The translations under genes and the position numbers were made by a program. Shown here piece after piece: positions 17,885 to 24,750 of a stretch of 64,000 nucleotides of DNA. The notes beneath the pieces were generated by a model. That model was not told the origin of the DNA, ran no database searches, and was given only the letters and a program-made list of their open reading frames with translations. Numbering within the stretch: position 1 is the stretch's first letter; each line of letters begins with the position of its first letter. Source of the DNA: JACPYM01 sp031423495 (GTDB lineage Bacteria; Acidobacteriota; Blastocatellia; RBC074); the NCBI GenBank assembly GCA_031423495.1, contig JANPFP010000001.1:1-64000 (forward strand), read 5' to 3'.

Positions 17885-17981
17885 TTGGGTGAAAATCCTC
17901 AATCAACGGTGAATTTTCCGCAGTCGTAAATTTGCTCAACCCCGCGTAATCCTGCGCATCCCGTTGCGGCTAATTCCACAA
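17885..17981. promoter_or_regulatory. Three imperfect 18-bp palindromes, candidate activator sites
   Basis: TTGGGTGAAAATCCTCAA (17885-17902), ACGGTGAATTTTCCGCAG (17906-17923) and TTGCGGCTAATTCCACAA (17964-17981) share the layout TTG-GG-n-GAATT-CC-CAA. The first two start 21 bases apart, two helical turns, as does the pair at 34584-34622. They lie 30-125 bases upstream of the sigma-54 promoter, where enhancer sites of NtrC-type activators are expected. They also lie between divergent nrfHA and the bc-cbb3 operon. Confidence 0.5.
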
Positions 17982-18009
17982 AACAACCTCATTTTTCACA
18001 ACTATCGTG

Positions 18010-18025
18010 TGGCATTCACTTTGCT
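18010..18025 (+). promoter_or_regulatory. Candidate sigma-54 promoter of the bc-cbb3 operon
   Basis: TGGCAT-TCACT-TTGCT fits the -24/-12 elements exactly in spacing. Transcription would start near 18036, 78 bases before the first start codon at 18114. Confidence 0.65.
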
Positions 18026-18113
18026 ATGCCGTTTTACGTAACGGGCTGATCACTTGCGCCTCGTTGTTTGTGTGCCAGCAAGGCATCGCCCGTTTATTTA
18101 CGGAGTAAACCCT

Positions 18114-18311
18114 ATGTCAATGAGTCTCACTTGGATTGCCATCTGCGCCAGCATTCTGATGGGCATCGGCGCGTTATTGATCTTCGTGCTAGCCGTCAGG
18201 CGCGGTTATTTCCGCAATCTCGAAGAGGCTAAGTATCAAGTCTTTTGGTCTGAGGTAGAGGAATTAGTCGAGTCAGCTCAATCATCACAGGAATCTCAAC
18301 ATGAGCAATAA
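18114..18311 (+). CDS. Small CcoS-like membrane protein
   Basis: The 65-residue protein has one N-terminal helix (WIAICASILMGIGALLIFVLAV). A juxtamembrane sequence RRGYFRNLEEAKYQVFWSE follows, recalling the CcoS/FixS pattern (helix, then a basic-G-aromatic-x-x-LE motif). CcoS is needed for cofactor insertion into cbb3 oxidases. The ATG at 18114 has CGGAG nine bases ahead; the upstream extension is non-coding. Its stop overlaps the next start by 11 bases, so it is coupled to the Rieske gene. A second CcoS-like protein is encoded at 24248-24430. Confidence 0.55.
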   Translation: MSMSLTWIAICASILMGIGALLIFVLAVRRGYFRNLEEAKYQVFWSEVEELVESAQSSQESQHEQ

Positions 18312-18786
18312 GCATGCAGTACAAAGCCCCCATACCGAAAATCTCACTACGCGCAGACGCATGCTGGCGTGGTTGAGCGGGTTCGGGCTTTTCGGTTCGG
18401 CAGTTATCAGTGCGGTCTCAAATCTGGTCTTCATCAAACCGCGTGCGACGTATGGCGCGCCGAATCGTTTCTCCATCGGCAAGCCCGAAGAGTTCCCCGC
18501 TGGCACACGCATCTCACTTGACGAGCACCATGTTTGCGTTGTGCGTGAGGGTGAGAAGCTTTGTGCCATCTCGACCGTATGCACGCATCTGGGCTGCATC
18601 ATCGGCACGACCGAAACGGGCTTTTCCTGCCCCTGCCACGGTTCGCGTTATGACCAGGACGGCAACGTGACGGGCGGTCCAGCGCCCAAAGCCTTGCCAT
18701 GGTATCAGCTCACGCTCGCTCCGAACGGCGAGTTGGAAATTGACAAAGGCGCAGAAGTAAAAGCCGGAACCTATCTGCAAGTATGA
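18301..18786 (+). CDS. Rieske [2Fe-2S] protein, second bc module
   Basis: The 161-residue protein has TRRRMLAWLSGFGLFGSAV, an arginine-rich motif and anchor helix, near residue 17. The cluster motifs are CTHLGC and CPCHGS, with the GGPAPKALPWY loop after them. The short spacing between the two motifs (no charged insert) sets it apart from the copy at 8250-8861. It would transfer electrons from quinol to the heptaheme cytochrome c. The stop overlaps the cytochrome b start (ATGA). Confidence 0.92.
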   Translation: MSNKHAVQSPHTENLTTRRRMLAWLSGFGLFGSAVISAVSNLVFIKPRATYGAPNRFSIGKPEEFPAGTRISLDEHHVCVVREGEKLCAISTVCTHLGCIIGTTETGFSCPCHGSRYDQDGNVTGGPAPKALPWYQLTLAPNGELEIDKGAEVKAGTYLQV

Positions 18787-20114
18787 AGACCACCACCAAA
18801 AAGAATCCATTGAGTTGGCTGAAGGAAATGCCGCAGCAGGTTTGGGATTCGATCTTTCGCCACCCCTTGCCGCACAGCGATTTGGGGCGCGCGCAAACGA
18901 GTTTCACCAACTTCTTCCTGCATATTCATCCGGTCAAGGTGAACCGGCACACGCTCAAGCCGTGGTACACGATGGGCTTGGGCTTGATGTCGTTTTTCAT
19001 TTTTGTGCTGCTGACGATCTCCGGCATCTTGCTGATGTTTTATTACGTGCCGTCAACAACGCAGGCTTATGACCGGATGCTCGACCTGCGCGGCTCGGTG
19101 GCCTTCGGAACCTTCCTGCGCAATATGCACCGTTGGTCGGCGCACGGCATGGTCGCCATCGTCTTTTTGCACATGTGCCGCGTGTTTTTCACCGGCTCCT
19201 ATAAAAAGCCGCGCGAGTTCAACTGGGTCGTCGGCGTGATTTTGTTTTTGCTGACGCTCTTCGCCAGCTTCACGGGTTATCTGTTGCCGTGGGATCAACT
19301 CGCTTTCTGGGCCATCACGGTCGGAACCGCCATTGCGGGTTATGCGCCGCTCATTGGCGAGCAGATGAAATTCCTGCTGCTCGGCGACACCAGCGTGGGG
19401 CAAGAAGCCCTGCTGCGCTTTTATGTCTTGCACGTGGCCGTTCTGCCTTTGCTCATCACCTTGCTCATTTCGATTCACGTCTGGCGCATCCGCAAAGACG
19501 GCGGCCTGTCGCGCCCTGCCGAAGCGGATGCTCCACCTGACAACCCACTTGAGAACAAAGACCTCGAACAATGGCCGCGTGAATTGGCACCTGCCGCAGC
19601 CGCGCCTGTCGCGGTTGGTGCGGTAAGCGCGACACCCAAACGACGCATGGGCATTCAAGGCATTGTGCGCGGCCCATTCACCAAAGTCGGTAATACGCCT
19701 GACAACGCTGTCTTCGCGTGGCCGAGTTTGTTTATGGCCGAACTGTTCGTCTTTGTTTTAACCGTAGCGGGGGTGCTGGTGGTTTCGCTGCTGTTTAACG
19801 CGCCGCTCGAAGAACCCGTCAACGTGATGCATCCGCCCAACCCGGCCAAAGCGCCGTGGTACTTCCTGGGCTTGCAAGAGCTGGTTAGTTATTCGGCGTT
19901 CTGGGGCGGCGTAGGCATTCCGGGGCTGGAAGTATTGATTTTATTGCTCGTGCCTTATCTGGATCGCAATCCGCAAGGCGTGGGCAAGTGGTTCGCCAAA
20001 GAACGGCTGTTGGCGAATACGCTCTTCCTGCTTTTCGTCATCATCAACATCGGACTCATCATCATCGGCACGTTTTTCCGCGGGCCGAACTGGGAGTTCG
20101 CGGTTCCTTGGTAG
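18783..20114 (+). CDS. Cytochrome b of the bc complex (b6 and subunit IV fused)
   Basis: The 443-residue protein has about eight helices. Heme-ligating histidines lie in MHRWSAHGMVAIVFLHM and FYVLHVAVLPLLITLLISIHVW. The Qo-site segment is PAKAPWYFLGLQEL, a variant of PEWY. A loop of about 60 residues rich in Pro/Ala joins the b6-like and subunit IV-like halves. It oxidises quinol together with the Rieske protein. It is intact, unlike the paralog at 6773-8089, which has stops at two positions that read Y and Q here. Confidence 0.92.
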   Translation: MKTTTKKNPLSWLKEMPQQVWDSIFRHPLPHSDLGRAQTSFTNFFLHIHPVKVNRHTLKPWYTMGLGLMSFFIFVLLTISGILLMFYYVPSTTQAYDRMLDLRGSVAFGTFLRNMHRWSAHGMVAIVFLHMCRVFFTGSYKKPREFNWVVGVILFLLTLFASFTGYLLPWDQLAFWAITVGTAIAGYAPLIGEQMKFLLLGDTSVGQEALLRFYVLHVAVLPLLITLLISIHVWRIRKDGGLSRPAEADAPPDNPLENKDLEQWPRELAPAAAAPVAVGAVSATPKRRMGIQGIVRGPFTKVGNTPDNAVFAWPSLFMAELFVFVLTVAGVLVVSLLFNAPLEEPVNVMHPPNPAKAPWYFLGLQELVSYSAFWGGVGIPGLEVLILLLVPYLDRNPQGVGKWFAKERLLANTLFLLFVIINIGLIIIGTFFRGPNWEFAVPW

Positions 20115-20200
20115 TGGTTAGTGGTTAGTGGTTAGTGGCCAGTTGGCGGCTCTTTACTAGCCACTAACCACTAACCACTAACCACTAACCACTAACCACT
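20112..20200. repeat. Hairpin of tandem TTAGTGG words
   Basis: About four tandem copies of GGTTAGT are followed, after a short spacer, by about six copies of the complement CCACTAA. This gives a long slipped stem between the cytochrome b and cytochrome c genes of one operon. The stop codon of cytochrome b lies in the first copy. Confidence 0.85.
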
Positions 20201-20218
20201 GTATAAGAGGTTTGAATC

Positions 20219-22072
20219 ATGCGGCTGGCATTAGCCATTGCGAGTTTCGTCATTCTGATTATTCACGGATTCGTTTTTTACGATCAGTTTTTCCATAAGT
20301 GGGAGCGCCATCAGACGGCGTATTTCGATCAGGCGCGCGCACTCGCCAAGACTAACAACGAGCGCGCCGCGCTGGACGGAAGACATCCGCGCATCGAGCA
20401 AACTACCGTGAATCGTTTCGGCGATAATCGCGTAGACCGTTGCGTCACTTGTCACATCGGGGCTGACGATCCGCGCTTTGCGCAACACGCACAACCGCTC
20501 AAGTCGCATGTGTTCTCTGAAGAACTCGGCGACCGCATGGTCAATGGCAAATGGGAGCGCCGCCATAAATTCTCAGACTTCGGTTGCACCGTCTGTCACG
20601 ACGGCCAGGGGCGCGGGCTGGAAACGGAATATGCGCACGGCGAAGACCATTTCTGGCCTGAGCCGCTGTTGGGTTACGTCACACAACACGGCTGGCGCAA
20701 CGATTTCAAAGACAAGCTGAAAGGCAAAGAATACTTGCAAGCCAATTGCGCGCAGTGCCACACGGAAGAAAATTTCAAGAGCACGCCGCTCGTGACGCAA
20801 GGTCGCCAATTGTTCTTCTCGCAAAACTGTTATGGCTGCCACCGCATTGAGGGCTTGGCGAACGGTACGCTCGGCCCTGACCTGAGCGAGGTCGGCAAAA
20901 AGTTCAAACCTGATTATCTGTGGGAATCAATCGCCGACCCGCGCGCCAACAGCAAGGCTTCGTTTATGCCGAAGTTCAATTTGAGCGACGCTGAGATCAA
21001 AGCTTTGGTGATCTTTTTGAAAAGTCGGCGCGGGTTGAATTTCAACGAAACCTCGCTTGATCGCTACCGCGCCCAACTCGCGGGCAAAGAAGCCAAAGAT
21101 AAAGCTGCTTCGCCTGCCGCTCCAACCATTGTTGGAAGGGCAGCGCCAGCGGCACCCGGCGTTGTCCCTGCTTCAGTGGTGGGAGCAGGGACAACGCTCG
21201 CGGCTTCGGGGGTCGCAGCGGGCGAAAAACTAATCAACGACAAATCGTGTCTGGCTTGTCACAAGCTGGGCAACAAAGATGGCGGCGTCGCACCTGACCT
21301 TTCGTTCGTGGGTTTAGTGAAAGACGAAAAGTGGATGTTGGGGCACTTCCGCAATCCGCGCGCGCTCGTGCCCGATTCGATCATGCCTACCTTTAGTTTC
21401 GCTGACGCTGAGTTTTCGGCGCTGACGGCTTACCTGAAAACAATGACGGTCAAGCCGGTCGCCAACACGCCGGCAGAGCTTTACCAAAACGCCTGCGCAC
21501 GCTGTCACGGCGAAAAAGGCAATGGGCAAGGGCAGATCGCGGTTTATCTTGACCCGTTCCCGCGCGACCTGACCAAAGCCGCGTTTATGAACAACAAGAC
21601 CGACGAACGCATTTTGACTTCCCTCAAAGAGGGCGTGCCGGGAACTTCGATGCCCGCGTGGAAAGGCGTTTTCACCGAAGAACAACTGCGCGGCGTGATG
21701 AATTACCTCTATCAAACATTCGTGCGCGAACCGCGCCGGACGCCCAAAGAACGCAAAGCACCAGAAACCAATTCGGTCGGGGCGTCGGCACAATCCTTTG
21801 CGGCGGGCGCTCAGATATTCCAACTGCGCTGCACCGGCTGCCACGGCAAGAAGGCCGACGGCAAAGGGCCGAATTCGCTCGACATCGTGCCGCGTCCGCG
21901 CAACTTGATGAACGCGGAATTCATGCAGCGCGCAAGCGACAAGCGTTTGTTTGATGCGATTCTTTATGGCGTACAAGGCACGGCAATGCCGCCGTGGATT
22001 GATTACGGCCTGACACAAAACGACGTTGGCAATCTGGTGAATTATTTGCGCAGTTTGAGCAAACCCAAATAA
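20219..22072 (+). CDS. Heptaheme cytochrome c, bc cytochrome with CcoP-like tail
   Basis: The 617-residue protein has an N-terminal anchor helix and seven heme sites: CVTCH, CTVCH, CAQCH, CYGCH, CLACH, CARCH and CTGCH. The first five align in order and spacing with the 408-residue pentaheme protein of the first module. The last 200 residues (from TPAELYQNACARCHGEKG) form two single-heme class I domains, each with a GTxMPxW ligand loop (PGTSMPAW, QGTAMPPW), like the diheme half of CcoP. A linker rich in Ala/Pro lies near residue 300. I infer that it carries electrons from the bc complex straight into the cbb3 oxidase encoded next, which lacks a heme-bearing CcoP. Confidence 0.85.
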   Translation: MRLALAIASFVILIIHGFVFYDQFFHKWERHQTAYFDQARALAKTNNERAALDGRHPRIEQTTVNRFGDNRVDRCVTCHIGADDPRFAQHAQPLKSHVFSEELGDRMVNGKWERRHKFSDFGCTVCHDGQGRGLETEYAHGEDHFWPEPLLGYVTQHGWRNDFKDKLKGKEYLQANCAQCHTEENFKSTPLVTQGRQLFFSQNCYGCHRIEGLANGTLGPDLSEVGKKFKPDYLWESIADPRANSKASFMPKFNLSDAEIKALVIFLKSRRGLNFNETSLDRYRAQLAGKEAKDKAASPAAPTIVGRAAPAAPGVVPASVVGAGTTLAASGVAAGEKLINDKSCLACHKLGNKDGGVAPDLSFVGLVKDEKWMLGHFRNPRALVPDSIMPTFSFADAEFSALTAYLKTMTVKPVANTPAELYQNACARCHGEKGNGQGQIAVYLDPFPRDLTKAAFMNNKTDERILTSLKEGVPGTSMPAWKGVFTEEQLRGVMNYLYQTFVREPRRTPKERKAPETNSVGASAQSFAAGAQIFQLRCTGCHGKKADGKGPNSLDIVPRPRNLMNAEFMQRASDKRLFDAILYGVQGTAMPPWIDYGLTQNDVGNLVNYLRSLSKPK

Positions 22073-22080
22073 GCGTTTGT

Positions 22081-22149
22081 AGGGCAGATTTTCAATCTGC
22101 CCTGCCTGCGCTCGCACAACTCGTAGGGCATGTTGAGAACCTGCCCTAC
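22081..22149. repeat. Two related hairpins before ccoN
   Basis: AGGGCAGATT-TTC-AATCTGCCCT (22081-22103) and GTAGGGCATGTT-GAG-AACCTGCCCTAC (22123-22149) are stem-loops of one sequence family. A third relative is at 36526-36550. They fill the gap between the heptaheme cytochrome and ccoN genes. Confidence 0.8.
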
Positions 22150-22167
22150 AAAATTGCAGAGGATTCT

Positions 22168-23589
22168 ATGCAAAGCGAAACTACTATCGGCGCGTTACCC
22201 ATTTCGCAAGCCGCGCGTCACAACGAATCGTTACATGAAGACACGACCGCGAAACTCTTTCTGATCAGTTCGGTGAGTTACTTTTTCATTGTCGGCATCA
22301 TCGCTCTCATTATTGCGGCGAAATTTGTTTGGCCAGGATTGATGGGCACGATTCCGATGCTGACCTACGGACGATTGCGCCCCTTGCACGTCAACGGCAT
22401 GTTGTTCGGCTGGCTGCTCGCGGTAGATATGGCGTTGATGTATTACGTCATACCGCGTCTGTGCGGCGTCAAGTTGTGGAGCGAAAAACTCGGCATCGCC
22501 ACGGCGGTGTTGTGGAACTTCATTATTCTGAGCGCCGTCGTCGTGCTATTGCTCGGCCTCAATCAGGGGTTGGAATACGCCGAGTTGCCAACGTGGTTAG
22601 ACGTGCTGGTCGTCGTCGCGTGGATCATGTTCGGCACAAATATTTTCGGCACCGTGGCGACGCGGCGTTACACCCAAATGTACGTCAGCATCTGGTATTG
22701 CCTCGGCACAATTTTATGGACAGCCTTTGTCTATCTCACCGGCAACTTCGCTGTTTTATTTGCAACCGGCGTCAATCAAGCCAATCTCAATTGGATGTAC
22801 GTTCACAACGCCGTCGGTTTGATCTTCACGCCGGTGGGCTTGTCCATCGCCTATTACTTCATTCCGAAAACCTCGAACAATCCGCTCTATAGCCACAAAC
22901 TTTCGATGATCGGCTTTTGGTCGCTAGCCTTTGTCTATGTGTGGACAGGCGCGCATCACATGATTCACGGGCCGATTTCGCAATGGCTGCAAACCATCAC
23001 AATCGTGTTTTCAGTGATGCTGCTGATTCCGGTGTGGGCGGTGGTTTACAACTTTTTCTCAACGATGAAAGGCCAGTGGCATCAGTTGCGCGACAACGTA
23101 CCGCTCAAGTTTCTGATGACCGGCGTCGTCTTTTATCTGCTCACCTGCTTTCAAGGGCCGATGCACGCGTTGCGAGCCGTCAACGCGATTGTCTCGAAAA
23201 CCGATTGGATTCCGGGTCACGCGCATATGGCCGTGCTGGGGGCCTTCTCCTTCTTTTCGATTGCGGGTTGTTATTACGTCGTGCCGCGAATATTTCGCAC
23301 TTCGCTTTATTCCGACGCGCTGGCCAATTGGAGCTTCTGGCTGTTTCTCATCGGCGGCTTGGGATTCTTTGTGACGCTGTGGCTCGGTGGATTTTGGCAA
23401 GGCTGGCAATGGAACAATCCTGCGATTCCTTTCATTGACACGGTTATCGCGTTGCAACCTGTTTGGCTCGTCCGTTTCTTTTCAGGGATTTTGATGTTCG
23501 GCGGAATCACGACTTTCGCCTACAACATTCTGGCAACGATTGTCGGCGCAAAAGCTGAACCGAAGCAACTGTCCACCGCCACCGTTTAG
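22168..23589 (+). CDS. ccoN: cbb3-type cytochrome c oxidase subunit I
   Basis: This catalytic subunit reduces O2 with high affinity at a heme b3-CuB centre. The 473-residue protein has about twelve helices. Conserved histidines lie in RLRPLHVNGMLFGWL (heme b), YVHNAVGLIFTPVG, WTGAHHMIHGP (CuB region) and WIPGHAHMAVLGAFSFF (the heme b3 and b ligands). AGAGGATTCT gives the ribosome-binding site. It is the first gene of the oxidase part of the operon. The length fits the family. Confidence 0.95.
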   Translation: MQSETTIGALPISQAARHNESLHEDTTAKLFLISSVSYFFIVGIIALIIAAKFVWPGLMGTIPMLTYGRLRPLHVNGMLFGWLLAVDMALMYYVIPRLCGVKLWSEKLGIATAVLWNFIILSAVVVLLLGLNQGLEYAELPTWLDVLVVVAWIMFGTNIFGTVATRRYTQMYVSIWYCLGTILWTAFVYLTGNFAVLFATGVNQANLNWMYVHNAVGLIFTPVGLSIAYYFIPKTSNNPLYSHKLSMIGFWSLAFVYVWTGAHHMIHGPISQWLQTITIVFSVMLLIPVWAVVYNFFSTMKGQWHQLRDNVPLKFLMTGVVFYLLTCFQGPMHALRAVNAIVSKTDWIPGHAHMAVLGAFSFFSIAGCYYVVPRIFRTSLYSDALANWSFWLFLIGGLGFFVTLWLGGFWQGWQWNNPAIPFIDTVIALQPVWLVRFFSGILMFGGITTFAYNILATIVGAKAEPKQLSTATV

Positions 23590-23603
23590 CTTTAAGGAGA
23601 ACC

Positions 23604-24173
23604 ATGTTACGCAAAGCCGATTACAACGCTGTCTTCTTTGTCGCCGCCGCGCTGGGTTTGTTTTTCATCGGCGGCCTGTTGACCACGGTCGTTCCGCCAA
23701 TCCTGGACAAAACGTGGTCGCGGCCTTTTGAAAACAACGATGCCAGCAAAGGGCTGACGGGTAAGTTACAGCCTTACACAGAGCAACAACTTAAGGGGCG
23801 CGCGGTTTATGTGCGCGAAGGCTGCTGGTATTGCCACACGCAACAGACGCGCACGCTGCTTGCTGACACCAAGCGTTCGGGCTGGCGCGGCGTAGACGCT
23901 CCGGTCTCGACGCCGGACGAATTCGTTTACGACAGTCCGCACCTGTTCGGCACGAAACGCACCGGCCCCGACCTCTCGCGCATTGGCGGTAAGTATGACG
24001 AGCAATGGCATCGCACGCACTTCCGCAATCCGCGCGACCTCGTGCAAGGTTCGATCATGCCGCCTTTCCCGTGGATCGCCGATAACGAAGATGAATTTCT
24101 TGCACTGGTAACTTACCTGCAAACCCTCGGACGCGCCAAAAACTGGCGGCCCGATAATGATTTCGAAAAGTGA
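23604..24173 (+). CDS. ccoO: cbb3-type oxidase monoheme cytochrome c subunit
   Basis: The 189-residue protein has an N-terminal anchor (VFFVAAALGLFFIGGLLTTVVPP) and one heme site, CWYCHTQQTR. The expected QGSIMPPFPW methionine loop lies near residue 148. It relays electrons to CcoN. A good AAGGAG site precedes the ATG, 14 bases after ccoN. Confidence 0.93.
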   Translation: MLRKADYNAVFFVAAALGLFFIGGLLTTVVPPILDKTWSRPFENNDASKGLTGKLQPYTEQQLKGRAVYVREGCWYCHTQQTRTLLADTKRSGWRGVDAPVSTPDEFVYDSPHLFGTKRTGPDLSRIGGKYDEQWHRTHFRNPRDLVQGSIMPPFPWIADNEDEFLALVTYLQTLGRAKNWRPDNDFEK

Positions 24174-24177
24174 TCGT

Positions 24178-24247
24178 TAGGGGCTAGATGTTAGTGGCCA
24201 GTGATTAGCCGCTCCAACTAGCCGCTAGCCACCAACCACTAGCAACT
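24178..24247. repeat. Degenerate hairpin of TTAGTGGC-like words
   Basis: GGCTAGATGTTAGTGGCCAG is followed by AGCCGCTAGCCACCAACCACTAGC. This is a decayed relative of the word-repeat hairpin at 20112-20200. It lies between ccoO and the next small gene. Confidence 0.6.
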
Positions 24248-24430
24248 ATGAAAGATTACGTGTATCCGAGCATTTTCTTTTCGTACTTCTTCTTTGCGCT
24301 TGCATTGGTAGGGGCGCTCTATTTCTTCGCGCGTTCATTCCGCGAGGGCTATTGGAGCGAAGAAGGCGAAGCCCCGAAATATCGCATGCTGCAAGATGAC
24401 GAAGCAGACCAAGAAGGCATTTATGAATAA
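24248..24430 (+). CDS. Small cbb3 membrane subunit (CcoQ/CcoS-like)
   Basis: The 60-residue protein has one helix (FFSYFFFALALVGALYFFA) and an acidic tail. The part after the helix, REGYWSEEGEAPKYRMLQDD, resembles the CcoS/FixS juxtamembrane motif as much as CcoQ. Position between ccoO and the CcoP-like gene fits either. Its stop overlaps the next start, so the two are coupled. Confidence 0.6.
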   Translation: MKDYVYPSIFFSYFFFALALVGALYFFARSFREGYWSEEGEAPKYRMLQDDEADQEGIYE

Positions 24431-24740
24431 GCAAAACGAAACCCCTGAAACCAAAAGCGAAATCAAAGAATACGCCGACGGCTGGATCAGCGAACGCAAA
24501 GGCACTGACCTGCCTACGTTTTTGAAGTTCGCTTACATAATCATCATGGGCGGCTGCCTGACTTATCTGATTGTTTACATGAATGGCGAAGTCAATCACG
24601 CCGATCGCGGCGTGCTGGTGCAAGCATTTAATGCCGCCACGCAAACCGCCAACGGCTTCATGTATTTCGTCGCGGCCATCGGCGTGGTTTACGCCGCCGT
24701 GCTATTGATCTATTCGTTCAAAAAACCGCACAACGATTGA
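24423..24740 (+). CDS. CcoP-like membrane protein lacking heme sites
   Basis: The 105-residue protein has two hydrophobic helices and, before them, YADGWISERKGTDLPTFLKF. This recalls the N-terminal segment of CcoP just before its membrane helix. There is no CxxCH anywhere, whereas normal CcoP carries two. Position after ccoN-ccoO-ccoQ is exactly where ccoP belongs. I infer that it is the membrane anchor remnant of CcoP, with the diheme domain now at the C-terminus of the heptaheme cytochrome. The assignment to the CcoP family rests on position and weak similarity. Confidence 0.55.
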   Translation: MNKQNETPETKSEIKEYADGWISERKGTDLPTFLKFAYIIIMGGCLTYLIVYMNGEVNHADRGVLVQAFNAATQTANGFMYFVAAIGVVYAAVLLIYSFKKPHND

Positions 24741-24750
24741 AGGCGCGCAA

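Noticed and set aside
12692..18113. FNR/DNR-type boxes (TTGAT-N4-ATCAA) as the control of respiration genes
   Set aside because: I found no convincing copy in the two large divergent regions. The sigma-54 elements explain these promoters better.
20112..20200. The tandem TTAGTGG/CCACTAA array as a CRISPR
   Set aside because: Units are seven bases without spacers, arranged as one dyad, and no cas gene is present.
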